Assembly (NCBI RefSeq): GCF_002261225.1
Contig: NZ_NEVM01000005.1
Coordinates: 806,001 to 870,000 of the forward strand
From: Bordetella genomosp. 10
GTDB lineage: Bacteria; Pseudomonadota; Gammaproteobacteria; Burkholderiales; Burkholderiaceae_B
DNA length: 64,000 nucleotides
Direction of reading: 5' to 3'
A program made the translations under genes and the position numbers. The notes beneath the pieces were generated by a model. It was not told where the DNA came from. It did no database searches and was given only the letters and a program-made list of their open reading frames with translations. This document shows, piece after piece, positions 52,489 to 64,000 of this stretch. How positions within the stretch are numbered: the first letter of the stretch is position 1; each line of letters starts with the position of its first letter.

Positions 52489-52732
52489 GCGCGCGGGGTT
52501 GCCTGCCCCGCCGTCGGCCCCACGCTGGCCTCCCTGCTCCTCCATGCCCGTTCCATATCAGTGGAAACCCTAGCCATTGTTGAGGGAAGCCCTCTGAAAT
52601 GAACGGGAATGTTGCAGTTCAACGCCCTCTCAGTCATGCTTGCGATTGGGGCAATCCGGCCCCAAAAGCACTGCCGACGAGTCTCCCATCGTTGTAACGG
52701 GCGGATGGCCGCCCCCCTATCACAACAGGGCC

Positions 52733-54406
52733 ATGAACGATCAATACCAGGCGCTTTACCAATCCTTCCGCTGGCTCGTGCCCACGCAGTTCAACATCGC
52801 GGATGTGTGCTGCCATCGCTGGGCCGCCAACAGCCCCGATGCGCGGCGCATTGCGATTTATTACGAAGACGAAGCCGGCAACCGCGAAGTGTGGACCTAC
52901 GCGCGGTTGGCGGAAGCGGCCAACCAGCTCGCCAACGGCTTGGTGCGCATGGGCGTGGGCAAGGGTGACCGGGTAGGTGTTGTATTAGGACAACGGCCGG
53001 AGACCGTGGTGGCCCACATGGCCACCTACAGCGTCGGCGCCGTCATCCTGCCGCTTTCCTCGCTGTTCGGACCGGACGCCCTGGAAGCCAGGCTGCGCGA
53101 CGCCGAGGCCCGGGTCGCCATCGTCGACGCCGCTTCCAGCGCCAACCTGCTGGCGGTGGCGGACCAGTGCCCGGCCCTGCACCAGATCATCGGCATCGGC
53201 TTCGCCGACGAATGCGTCCTGCCCTGGCGCAGCCTGCTGGCGCGCCAGCCCTCGGAATTCAAGCCGGTGCCGACGCTGGCGACCGACCCGGCCATCCTGC
53301 TCTATACCTCCGGCACCACCGGCGCGCCCAAGGGCGCTCTGCTGCCGCATTCGGTGCTGATCGGCAACCTGCCCGGCTTCGTCGCCTCGCAGGACTGGTT
53401 CCCCAAGCCCGGCGACGTCTTCTGGTCGCCCGCCGACTGGGCCTGGACCGGCGGCATGATGGACGCCCTGCTGCCGACGCTGTACTTCGGCCATCCCATC
53501 GTCGCCACCCGCGCCCGCTTCTCGCCGGAGCGCGCGTTCGAGTTGATGGAGCGCTACCAGGTCACCAATACCTTCCTCTTCCCCACCGCCCTGAAGGCGA
53601 TGATGAAGACGGTGCCGGCCCCGCGCGAACGCTACAAGCTGGCCTTGCGCGCCATGATGAGCGCCGGCGAGAGCGTCGGCCAGGCCGTGTTCGACTGGTG
53701 CCGGACGGCCCTGGGCATCACGCCCAACGAAATGTTCGGCCAGACCGAGATGAATTACCTGGTCGGCAACAGCCAGCGGCGCTGGCCGGCCAAGGCCGGC
53801 AGCATGGGCCGGCCCTATCCCGGCCACCAGGTCGCGGTGATCGACGACGAGGGCCGCCCCGTGGCCGCCGGCGAGATCGGCGAAGTCGCGCTCAACCGCC
53901 TGGACATCCACGGCTATCCGGACCCCATCCTGTTCCTCGGCTACTGGAACAACCCGGCGGCCACGGCGGCCAAGTTCACCGGCGACTGGTGTCGCACCGG
54001 CGACCTGGCGCGCATCGACGCCGACGGCTATCTCTGGTACGCCGGACGCAGCGACGACGTCTTCAAGTCGGCCGGCTACCGCATCGGGCCGGGCGAGATC
54101 GAGAGCTGCCTGGTCAGCCACCCGGCGGTGGCCAATGCCGCCGTCGTGCCCAAGCCCGACGCCGAACGCGGCGCCCTGGTCAAGGCCTACGTGGTGCGCA
54201 CCGCGGAGTATGCCGAGCGCGAGCCGCAGGCCCTGATCCAGGAACTGCAGGATTACGTGCGCGACCGCCTGGCCGCCTATGAATACCCCAAGGAAATCGA
54301 ATTCCTGGACGAACTGCCGATGACCACCAGCGGCAAGATACAACGCCGGGTGCTGCGGCTGCGCGAGGAAGAACGCGCGGCGAACGCCGCCCACGACGCG
54401 ACCTGA
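52733..54406 (+). CDS. AMP-dependent acyl-CoA synthetase
   Basis: Adenylate-forming ligase of 557 residues activating a carboxylic acid with CoA. P-loop YTSGTTGAPKGALLP (about residue 191), MFGQTEMN, the TGDLARIDADGYLWYAGRSDD hinge and the catalytic Lys in TTSGKIQR. The WSPADWAWTGGMMD segment is typical of the medium-chain and aromatic acid group (acetyl-CoA synthetase-like). The substrate is open. It precedes the gamma carbonic anhydrase gene by 15 bases. Confidence 0.92.
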   Translation: MNDQYQALYQSFRWLVPTQFNIADVCCHRWAANSPDARRIAIYYEDEAGNREVWTYARLAEAANQLANGLVRMGVGKGDRVGVVLGQRPETVVAHMATYSVGAVILPLSSLFGPDALEARLRDAEARVAIVDAASSANLLAVADQCPALHQIIGIGFADECVLPWRSLLARQPSEFKPVPTLATDPAILLYTSGTTGAPKGALLPHSVLIGNLPGFVASQDWFPKPGDVFWSPADWAWTGGMMDALLPTLYFGHPIVATRARFSPERAFELMERYQVTNTFLFPTALKAMMKTVPAPRERYKLALRAMMSAGESVGQAVFDWCRTALGITPNEMFGQTEMNYLVGNSQRRWPAKAGSMGRPYPGHQVAVIDDEGRPVAAGEIGEVALNRLDIHGYPDPILFLGYWNNPAATAAKFTGDWCRTGDLARIDADGYLWYAGRSDDVFKSAGYRIGPGEIESCLVSHPAVANAAVVPKPDAERGALVKAYVVRTAEYAEREPQALIQELQDYVRDRLAAYEYPKEIEFLDELPMTTSGKIQRRVLRLREEERAANAAHDAT

Positions 54407-54421
54407 CGGAGACAATGCCGC

Positions 54422-54943
54422 ATGGCGATCTATCAACTCGAAGACCTCGTTCCCGACATCGACCCCGACGCCTGGGTGGCCGAGAGCGCGGCCATCATCG
54501 GCAACGTCACGCTGGAGGCCGGCGTCAGCATCTGGCCGCAAGTGACCATCCGGGGGGACAACGCGCCCATCGTGATCCAGCGCGGCAGCAACATCCAGGA
54601 ATCCAGCGTCCTGCACGTGGATGCGGACAAGGGCCTGGTGGTCGGCCCCTACGTGACCGTGGGCCATCAGGCCATGCTGCACGGCTGTACCATCCAGGAA
54701 GGCGCCCTGGTGGGCATGCAGGCCATCGTGCTGAACGATGCGGTGATCGGCCGCAATTGCCTGATCGGCGCCGGCGCCATCGTGCCGGAAGGCCGCGTGA
54801 TTCCCGACAACAGCCTGGTGATCGGCATCGGCAAGGTGGTGCGCGAGCTGTCGCCCGAGGAAATCGCGAACATGCGCAAGAACACGGAAGGGTATGTGCG
54901 GCGCGCCGCGCAGTACAAGCGGGCGTTGAAGCGGCTGGCCTAG
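54422..54943 (+). CDS. Gamma-class carbonic anhydrase family protein
   Basis: Left-handed beta-helix protein of 173 residues, trimeric in the family. The metal ligands are H65 (VLHVD), H82 and H87 (VGHQAMLHGC). The acidic loop of the archaeal prototype Cam is missing, as in most bacterial CaiE/YrdA-like members, so carbonic anhydrase activity is not assured. It is probably co-transcribed with the acyl-CoA synthetase gene. Confidence 0.92.
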   Translation: MAIYQLEDLVPDIDPDAWVAESAAIIGNVTLEAGVSIWPQVTIRGDNAPIVIQRGSNIQESSVLHVDADKGLVVGPYVTVGHQAMLHGCTIQEGALVGMQAIVLNDAVIGRNCLIGAGAIVPEGRVIPDNSLVIGIGKVVRELSPEEIANMRKNTEGYVRRAAQYKRALKRLA

Positions 54944-55018
54944 GGAAGGTTCGCTCATGCCCCTGCCGGCCGCGCGGGCGGCATGCCGGCCGCGCGGCGG
55001 ATCGGCTAACATTCCCGC

Positions 55019-55945
55019 ATGACCGATCTCCTCAAGAAATATCTGTTCGAAGACCGCAGCGTGCGGGTGCAGGCCGTGCGCCTGCACCAGACCTGGCTGG
55101 ATGCCCAGACCAATCACCAATATCCCCCCGCCATCAAGCGCCTGCTGGGCGAGCTGGTGGCGGCGTCCACCCTGCTGGCCGCCAACCTGAAGTTCGACGG
55201 CTCCCTGCTCCTGCAACTGCAGGGCGACGGCCCCATCGCCCTGCTGGTGGTGGAATGCCGCTCCGATCTCAGCCTGCGCGCGACCGTCAAGCTGCGCGAC
55301 GGCCATGCGGTGCCGGAAGACGGCACCATGCAAAGCCTGATGAATCCGGGCGGCAACGGCCGCTTCATCGTGGTGCTGGACCCGCAGCGCAAGGTGCCCG
55401 GCCAGCAGGCCTACCAGGGCATCGTGCCCATCATCGGCGAAAGCGTGGCCGAGGCGCTGGCGCACTATATGCGGCAGTCCGAGCAGTTGGATACGCAGTT
55501 GTGGCTGGCCGCCGACGAGCAGCATGCCGCCGGCGTGCTGCTACAGCGCCTGCCCGAGCAGGGCGGCAACGGCGAGCCGGGCGCGCCCGGCAGCGCCGCG
55601 CTGACCTGGGAACGCGCCGGCCACCTGGCCGCCACCATCAAGCGCGAGGAACTGCTGCAGTTGGACATCGATACGCTGATCCACCGGCTGTTCTGGGAAG
55701 AAACCTTGCTGGCCTTCGATCCCCTCGAAGTGCGCTGGCACTGTACGTGCTCGCGCAACCGCGTCGCCGGCATGCTGCGCATGCTGGGCCGGGAGGAAGT
55801 CGACAGCGTCCTCGCCGAGCAGGGCAAGGTGGAAGTCGCCTGCGATTTTTGCGGCAAGCCCTATGTGTTCGACGCGGTCGACTGTGCGCGCGTCTTCGCC
55901 GGCTCGCAGACGATGCCGGAGCAGGACCCGCCGACCGTGCATTGA
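55019..55945 (+). CDS. hslO: Redox-activated chaperone Hsp33
   Basis: ATP-independent holdase switched on by oxidation, 308 residues. The redox zinc site near the C-terminus has C242-X-C244 (WHCTCSR) and C275-XX-C278 (ACDFCGK); oxidation of these releases zinc and activates the protein. The N-terminal domain begins DLLKKYLFEDRSVRVQAVRL. An Ala/Gly-rich linker lies near residue 180. The gene stands alone. Confidence 0.96.
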   Translation: MTDLLKKYLFEDRSVRVQAVRLHQTWLDAQTNHQYPPAIKRLLGELVAASTLLAANLKFDGSLLLQLQGDGPIALLVVECRSDLSLRATVKLRDGHAVPEDGTMQSLMNPGGNGRFIVVLDPQRKVPGQQAYQGIVPIIGESVAEALAHYMRQSEQLDTQLWLAADEQHAAGVLLQRLPEQGGNGEPGAPGSAALTWERAGHLAATIKREELLQLDIDTLIHRLFWEETLLAFDPLEVRWHCTCSRNRVAGMLRMLGREEVDSVLAEQGKVEVACDFCGKPYVFDAVDCARVFAGSQTMPEQDPPTVH

Positions 55946-56113
55946 CGGGGGCGGCGCGGCGCCTTGGATCGCGGCCCGGCAACCGCGCACCCGCAAGGCG
56001 CGCGTAGCGGCGCATATCGCGCGATGCGTGCCGCCAGGATGGCGGCCTACGCAGGTCTACGCGCGTAGGTTTCCGTATGGACGGCGGCGGGCCGGCCGCC
56101 GACACTGTGCGGC

Positions 56114-56815
56114 ATGGCTGCATCGACGCTCCCCTTCCGACTATCCGGGCCGGCCGCCCAGCGCGGCGCGGCGCTCGCCGGTTTCGTCATATCCCTTCCC
56201 GTGCTGCTGTTGGCCGGGCTGGCGGTCATAGAAGCCGCCTACTGGCACATCACCCGCCAGGTCCTGGACGTGGCCCTGCTGGAGGCCGCGCGGGCCGGCG
56301 CCACGGCGCATGGGCGTCCGCAAGCCATGGCGACGGCCTTCGAGGCGGCCCTGCGGCCGCTGCCCACCGGCAGGGCCCGCTGGCGGCGCATCCATGACGA
56401 CAGCGGCGCGCCCGCCTGGCGCATAGACATACTCGCCCCGCCTGCCGCCGCCTACGCCGACTTCGGCGTGCGCGGCCTGGCCGTGCCCCATGGCGCGGGC
56501 ACGACCGCGATACGCAACGACTACCAGGCCGAGGAACATGCCCGCCGGCGCGCCAAGGGTTGGCCCGAAGGACGCGGGCCCGCGTCCGGGATGACGATAT
56601 TCGAAGCCAATGTCCTGCGGCTGCGGCTCAGCTACCAGTTGCCGCCGCTGACGCCCATCGTGCGCGCCCTGCTGCGGGCGCTGGCGCCGGCCGGCGGCGA
56701 CGCGCTGCGCGCCTCGGCGGCGCGGGCGGGGAACGTCCTCATCGTGCACGAGATGGCGCTGGAGATGCAGTCGCACCCCGCGGCATGGCCGCGACGGAGG
56801 ATAGAACCGGGATGA
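56114..56815 (+). CDS. TadE/TadG-like membrane protein
   Basis: 233 residues. One N-terminal hydrophobic helix (LAGFVISLPVLLLAGLAVIEAAYWHITRQ region, about 22-50) after QRGAALAGF resembles the prepilin-like segment of TadE-type pseudopilins, with the RGAA motif before the helix. The rest is a soluble, extracytoplasmic domain. No other tad/flp pilus genes are nearby, so it is an orphan. The function is a guess. Confidence 0.7.
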   Translation: MAASTLPFRLSGPAAQRGAALAGFVISLPVLLLAGLAVIEAAYWHITRQVLDVALLEAARAGATAHGRPQAMATAFEAALRPLPTGRARWRRIHDDSGAPAWRIDILAPPAAAYADFGVRGLAVPHGAGTTAIRNDYQAEEHARRRAKGWPEGRGPASGMTIFEANVLRLRLSYQLPPLTPIVRALLRALAPAGGDALRASAARAGNVLIVHEMALEMQSHPAAWPRRRIEPG

Positions 56816-56879
56816 AGGAAACGCCGCGGAGAGAGAAAAACAGGAGGCGGGACGCCACCCGGCAATCAGTCCCGGACGA

Positions 56880-57272
56880 TCAATGCCGGGCAGCGGGACG
56901 CGCGGGGGCGGCGGGACGATTGTTCGACGCGGCCGGCGCGGGCGTGGCTGGCGCGGCGGCGGGGGGCGCCACCGAAGCGCCGCCAGCGGGCGGCGCCGTG
57001 TTCTGCGGCAGGATCTGCACGAAAATCTCGCCTTCGCGCATCATGCCCAACTCGCTGCGGGCACGCTCCTCGATGGCGCCGGTGCCCGACTGCAGATCGT
57101 GCACTTCGGCGTCCAGCGCGTTGTTGCGCGCCCGCAGGCCGTCATTGGTCTCGCGCTGCGCGGCCAATTGCTTCTGCAAGTCCCAGACTTTGAACCAGCC
57201 GCCCTTCCCCGCCCACAACGGGTATTGGATCAGGCCGACCAGGACCAGCAGAACCAGGAACAGCAAACGCAT
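56880..57272 (-). CDS. ftsB: Cell division protein FtsB
   Basis: Divisome protein of 130 residues: one hydrophobic helix (2-19, [18 protein letters not shown]), [15 protein letters not shown], then a coiled coil (about 29-66), the pattern of FtsB/DivIC. The tail (about 87-130) is Pro/Ala-rich and longer than the E. coli protein of 103 residues. It follows eno by 53 bases on the same strand, the standard order. Confidence 0.95.
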   Translation of the reverse strand: MRLLFLVLLVLVGLIQYPLWAGKGGWFKVWDLQKQLAAQRETNDGLRARNNALDAEVHDLQSGTGAIEERARSELGMMREGEIFVQILPQNTAPPAGGASVAPPAAAPATPAPAASNNRPAAPARPAARH

Positions 57273-57325
57273 GAGCGGATATCCGTGCAGCGGGCACGCG
57301 CCGGCAGGCGCGCGCCCTGATGCGA

Positions 57326-58657
<1,332 letters not shown>

Positions 58658-58760
58658 TCATGGTACCGCGCCCGCCGGGCGCCGCCATGGGCGGGCGGGA
58701 GCGGCGGCGCCATGCCGGCCATGGACCCGGGGCGGCAGGCGGCACCGCCCCCGGGCCAAA

Positions 58761-60461
<1,701 letters not shown>

Positions 60462-60620
60462 TTATAGCTGGGAGCCGGCCGCTGTTTTTGTTTTCCCTGA
60501 GCGACGGGGCGTAACAAAGCAACACCACCTTGACAGCGCCCCGGCGCGGCCATGGCGCCCCATTTTGATAAGATCGGGCCCCTCCCCGACACCTCCAGCC
60601 AGACAAGGAGATAAACCTGC

Positions 60621-61637
60621 ATGTCCAGCCCCGACAGCGATCGTCTCCCCCTGCCCCGCCTGCTCGCCCTGACCGCCGCCGTCATGGCGCTGCTCCTGTC
60701 CCTGGCGCTCATGGCGATCCAACTGAGCTTCGGCGCCTACGCCGAGCAGCTTCGCCATCTCTACATGGACCGGGGATACCTGCTCACCATGGCGCTGGAC
60801 TGGAGCGCGAACGTGACGCTCACCGCCCTCATCGTCTACGCCTGCGCGCGCGCCCATGAGGAAAACCACGGCGCCCTGCCCCTGGCCGCGCGCCGCCGGG
60901 TGCAGGGGCTGACGGCGGTCGCGGTGGTGGTCGTGACCCTGGCGCTGCAGATGGTGTGGATCACGCTGTATCCCGTGACGGTGGCGCCCCTGATGCAGTG
61001 GACCTTCACCCATGGCCACCATTACGCCGCGCCCCTGATCATGCAGGGCATCAACCTCGTGCAGACCATCATCGCGGCCCTGCTCGTCAGCCTGGCCGCG
61101 CTGGCCTATGCCCGCCGCCTCACGGCCATGCTGGGCCACGACGAGCCGGTGGGTCCCATGGTGCCCGCCGCGCGCTCGGCCGCCGCCGTTTTCGGCTGGA
61201 CCTGGGCGGTCCTGCAGTTGCAGTTGACGCGTCCCCTCTACAGCCTGTTCGGCACCGACGTCATGCGCGAACACCCGAAGGCCGCGCTGGCCCTCGTCGT
61301 CCTGCCCTTGCTGCCCGCCCTGGTGGCCTTTGTCGCCGCGGCCAAGCCGCTGGCCGACCTGCAGCCCTGGCGCGCCGCGCCGGGCCGGGCCATCCTGGCC
61401 GCCCTGTGCGCTTTCGTCTCGGCCCAGCTCGTCCACGCCGCGGTGGCGCTGGGCCTGGCCTACACCCTGGGGCTGGCGCTGCTGTCGCAGATCGGCATGG
61501 TGAGCGGCGCCGTCGTATTGCTGCTGATCTATCTGGTGGCGCTGGTGCCCCTGAGCCGCCTGTTCCTGCGCCTGTTCTACCGAAGCGAGGCCAGCGCGGG
61601 AGCGCCGGCCACGCTGTCGAACGCCAGCGTGGACTGA
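60621..61637 (+). CDS. Polytopic membrane protein of unknown function
   Basis: 338 residues with about nine hydrophobic segments, starting after AAGGAG at 60604-60609. Visible points are a conserved-looking HGHHYAAPLI loop (about 130-139) in the middle and a GxxM-rich C-terminal part. I do not recognise the family. It is divergent from pyrG and convergent with the aminopeptidase gene. There is no signal-peptide cleavage site. Confidence 0.75.
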   Translation: MSSPDSDRLPLPRLLALTAAVMALLLSLALMAIQLSFGAYAEQLRHLYMDRGYLLTMALDWSANVTLTALIVYACARAHEENHGALPLAARRRVQGLTAVAVVVVTLALQMVWITLYPVTVAPLMQWTFTHGHHYAAPLIMQGINLVQTIIAALLVSLAALAYARRLTAMLGHDEPVGPMVPAARSAAAVFGWTWAVLQLQLTRPLYSLFGTDVMREHPKAALALVVLPLLPALVAFVAAAKPLADLQPWRAAPGRAILAALCAFVSAQLVHAAVALGLAYTLGLALLSQIGMVSGAVVLLLIYLVALVPLSRLFLRLFYRSEASAGAPATLSNASVD

Positions 61638-61659
61638 GCCCCTGAGCCCCTAAGCCCCG

Positions 61660-61679
61660 GCGGGCCGGCGCCGGCCCGC
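61660..61679. terminator. 20-bp perfect palindrome between convergent genes
   Basis: The 20-base sequence is fully self-complementary and lies 22 bases after the unknown membrane protein gene. It is followed by AAGAAAAGAATTC, not a T run, so it is a weak terminator at best. Confidence 0.45.
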
Positions 61680-61692
61680 AAGAAAAGAATTC

Positions 61693-63525
61693 TTATCGCG
61701 CCCGTTCCAGCGGTTCGGTCGCCTGGACCAGCCAGTCGCGGGCCGCGCCCTCGACGTGGGGCAGCAGGCGCTCGCGCACCTCGGCGTGATAGGCGTCCAG
61801 CCAGGCGGCCTCGTCGGCCGCCAGCAGCGCGCGGTCGATGCAGCGCGTGTCGATCGGGCACAGCGTCAAGGTCTCGAAGGCCAGGAATTCGCCCAGTTCG
61901 GTGGTCTGCCAGGGCCGGTTGCAGACCAGGTTCTCGATGCGCACGCCCCAGCGCCCCGGCCGGTAGAGCCCGGGCTCGTTGGACGTGATCATGCCCGGCT
62001 CCATGGCCGTGTGCGGCCCCGCCGGCGCGCGATGCGAGATCACCTGCGGGCCCTCGTGCACGTTCAGGAAATATCCCACGCCGTGGCCCGTGCCATGGCC
62101 ATATTCCGCGCCGCCCGCCCAGATCGGCGCGCGCGCGATGGCGTCGAGCATGGGCGAGAACACGCCGCGCGGGAAACGCGCGCGCGACAGGGCGACCATG
62201 CCCTTGAGCACCAGGGTGTAGTCGCGCTTCTGCTCGGCGGTGGGCGCGCCCACCGCCACCACGCGCGTGATGTCGGTGGTGCCGCCCACGTACTGGGCGC
62301 CCGAATCGATCAGCAGCAGGCCGTCGCCGGCAATGGTCGCGTGCGACTGCGCGGTGGCGCGGTAGTGCGGCATGGCGCCGTTGGCGTTGAAACCCGCGAT
62401 GGTGCCGAAGCTCAGCGAGACGAAGCCCGGCTTGCGCGCGCGCGCCGCGCTGAGCACCTCGTCGACCGTCAGCTCCGTCACGGTCTCGCCGCGCGCCAGG
62501 GCCGCCTCGAACCAGGCGAAGAATTCGCACAGGGCGGCGCCGTCCTGCTCCATGGCGGCGCGCACGTGCGCCAGCTCGGCGTCGGTCTTGCGCGACTTGG
62601 CCAGCGTGCTGGGATTGATCGCCTCGATGCGCCGCGCCGACGGCGGCAGCGCGGCCAGCACGCCCACCGTCACGCGGGCCGGATCGACCAGCACCGCGGC
62701 ATCGTCCATCGCCGCCAGGGCGGCGGGCAGCTCGGCGTAGGGCCGCACGGCCACGCCGTCGGCCCGCAAGGCCGCCTGCAAGGCGGCGTCCACCTTGCCC
62801 AGCGCCACGAACAGCGTCGCCGCCGAGTCCGTCACCAGGGCGTGCGCCACGAAAACGGGGTTGTATTCGACGTCGGCACCGCGCAGATTGAACAGCCAGG
62901 CAATGTCGTCCAGCGAGGAAACCAGGTGCGCGTTCGCCTGGCGGGCGCGCATGGCCTCGCGCACCCCGCGCAGCTTCCCGGCGCGCGTGACGCAGGCATA
63001 AGGCGCCAGGTGCTCATAGACCTTGCCCTCCGGCAGCCCGGGCCGGCCGGGCCAGACGGCATCCAGCACGTCCTGGCCGATGTCCAGCGTCACGCCGCGC
63101 GGACCCAGCGCGGATGACAGCGCCTGGAAGGCGCCGAGCGACAGCACCTGGCCGTCCACGGCCGCGCGCGCGCCCTTCGGCAGGTGCGCCGCCAGCCAGT
63201 CGACATGGCCGGGAACGCCCACCGCGGCGATCTTCATCAGGCTCACGCACGTGCCGGCCAACTGGGCCTCGGCCTGCACCCAATAACGGCTGTCGACCCA
63301 GAGGCCCGCGAAATCCGCCGTGACCACCAGGGTGCCGACCGAGCCGGTGAACCCCGACAGCCACTGCCGCCCCTGCCAGCGCGCCGGCAGGTATTCCGAC
63401 AGATGCGGATCGGCCGAGGGCACGATGCAGGCCGACACGCCGCGCGCGGCCATTTCGTGGCGCAGGGCGGCGATGCGGGCGTCGGCGGCGGAGGACGGGG
63501 AAGCGGAAGGCGTCGGTCGGGTCAT
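61693..63525 (-). CDS. Xaa-Pro aminopeptidase (aminopeptidase P, M24 family)
   Basis: Cytosolic dinuclear metallopeptidase of 610 residues that removes the residue before proline. The metal-binding set is present: D in LIDSGAQYVGGTTDITR (two Asp), H in YGHGTGHGVGY, E in SNEPGLYR and E in RIENLV. The length and the two N-terminal creatinase-like domains are those of the eukaryote-type APP. It starts 11 bases downstream of the M55 gene, with which it is probably co-transcribed. Confidence 0.93.
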   Translation of the reverse strand: MTRPTPSASPSSAADARIAALRHEMAARGVSACIVPSADPHLSEYLPARWQGRQWLSGFTGSVGTLVVTADFAGLWVDSRYWVQAEAQLAGTCVSLMKIAAVGVPGHVDWLAAHLPKGARAAVDGQVLSLGAFQALSSALGPRGVTLDIGQDVLDAVWPGRPGLPEGKVYEHLAPYACVTRAGKLRGVREAMRARQANAHLVSSLDDIAWLFNLRGADVEYNPVFVAHALVTDSAATLFVALGKVDAALQAALRADGVAVRPYAELPAALAAMDDAAVLVDPARVTVGVLAALPPSARRIEAINPSTLAKSRKTDAELAHVRAAMEQDGAALCEFFAWFEAALARGETVTELTVDEVLSAARARKPGFVSLSFGTIAGFNANGAMPHYRATAQSHATIAGDGLLLIDSGAQYVGGTTDITRVVAVGAPTAEQKRDYTLVLKGMVALSRARFPRGVFSPMLDAIARAPIWAGGAEYGHGTGHGVGYFLNVHEGPQVISHRAPAGPHTAMEPGMITSNEPGLYRPGRWGVRIENLVCNRPWQTTELGEFLAFETLTLCPIDTRCIDRALLAADEAAWLDAYHAEVRERLLPHVEGAARDWLVQATEPLERAR

Positions 63526-63536
63526 GGTTCCAGGGT

Positions 63537-64000
63537 TCAGCGCAGCATGAAGGACATGGCGGCCAGGCTGTTGAGCGTGCGGATGGCCGCCTGCATGCTG
63601 TCGGTATGGAACCGCAGGTTGACGCCGTCCACCCGCTCCAGCGAGGGCAACATGCAGAACAGGTCGGCCACGGCCGTGGTCTGGGTTTGCAACTGGCATT
63701 CTATCGGGGGCGCGATGCGGAAGGGCTTCAGGCTGCCCAGATTGGCCATGGCGGCCTGCGCCGCCTCGGCGATGGCCGCGCGCGAGGCCGCCGGCGACAG
63801 CGTGGCGCCGCTGCCCTGCCCGCGCGCCACCTTGGTCTGCACCCACAGGGCGCCGGGGAACAGCTCGCGCGTTTCGCCGATGAAGACGTCGTCGCCGCTG
63901 GCCAGCGCCACCGGCACGCCCAGTTCGCCCGCCAGCGCGCCGTACAGGCCGGCCTCGCCCAGCTCCATGCCGTTGATGCGCACCTTGGCGAAGGCGAAGC
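63537..64000 (-). CDS. M55-family D-aminopeptidase (DppA-like), partial
   Basis: C-terminal part (about 154 residues) of a zinc aminopeptidase of the DppA family, whose start is off the right edge. The visible VRINGMELGEAGLYGALAGE, GVPVALASGDDVFIGE and GATLSPAASRAAIAEAA segments are typical. DppA releases D-amino acids from peptides, possibly from peptidoglycan fragments. Coupling with the Xaa-Pro aminopeptidase suggests a shared role in peptide use. Confidence 0.88.
   Translation of the reverse strand, partial: FAFAKVRINGMELGEAGLYGALAGELGVPVALASGDDVFIGETRELFPGALWVQTKVARGQGSGATLSPAASRAAIAEAAQAAMANLGSLKPFRIAPPIECQLQTQTTAVADLFCMLPSLERVDGVNLRFHTDSMQAAIRTLNSLAAMSFMLR

Overview
The window reads as chromosome of a high-GC betaproteobacterium of the Alcaligenaceae, most likely Bordetella or a close relative such as Achromobacter. 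The grounds are the strongly GC-biased codon use, two Bug-family periplasmic binding proteins (a family greatly expanded in Bordetella), the gene strings rpmB-rpmG, leuS-lptE-holA-proA-hemJ and pyrG-eno-ftsB, and a GC-rich intergenic repeat of the sort seen in these genomes. I found no rRNA, tRNA, insertion sequence, phage gene, integrase or CRISPR array. The genus is inference.

Left half (1-28.1 kb), accessory metabolism. 1-2445 is a TrpXYZ-type ABC importer cut by the left edge, followed by an aldo/keto reductase. 3.8-12.6 kb looks like one uncharacterised catabolic unit: a ferric/small-anion-type ABC importer (ATPase, binding protein, fused permease), a GntR/FadR-type regulator, an MmgE/PrpD protein, a haloacetate-dehalogenase-like hydrolase and a PdxA2-like dehydrogenase. 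All three of its promoter regions carry a near-identical 13-bp element, GTYGACAATYTWC. 12.6-15.4 kb holds two HAD type II proteins around a PucR-type regulator. 15.5-21.2 kb is a malonate operon (matR-like regulator, malonyl-CoA decarboxylase, a crotonase, malonyl-CoA synthetase, Bug binding protein). 21.4-24.3 kb is an RraA-family protein divergent from a LysR regulator, then a second Bug protein. 24.4-28.1 kb holds a spermidine-synthase-like protein, a thiolase, a double-length tautomerase and a cyclopropane fatty acid synthase.

Middle (28.3-37.7 kb), mixed: a Bcr/CflA-type exporter, rpmB-rpmG behind a long structured leader, a GT39-type membrane glycosyltransferase, a Leu/Ile/Val-type binding protein, the ohr-ohrR peroxide pair, a KGG stress protein, and a MarR regulator with an MFS exporter.

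Right half (37.7-64 kb), mostly housekeeping: leuS-lptE-holA, proA, hemJ, rlmL, pxpB-pxpC, a small unknown protein, RDD and DUF2167 membrane proteins, an intergenic repeat cluster, a site-2-protease-like protein, a PlcP-like metallophosphoesterase behind a good PhoB box, an acyl-CoA synthetase with a gamma carbonic anhydrase, hslO, an orphan TadE-like protein, ftsB-eno-pyrG, an unknown membrane protein, an Xaa-Pro aminopeptidase and a partial M55 D-aminopeptidase.

The points most worth following are the shared operator of the 3.8-12.6 kb unit, the Pho box upstream of the PlcP-like gene, the operator placed in the ohr promoter spacer, and the structured leaders of rpmB and leuS. All functional calls rest on reading motifs by eye; no database search was run.
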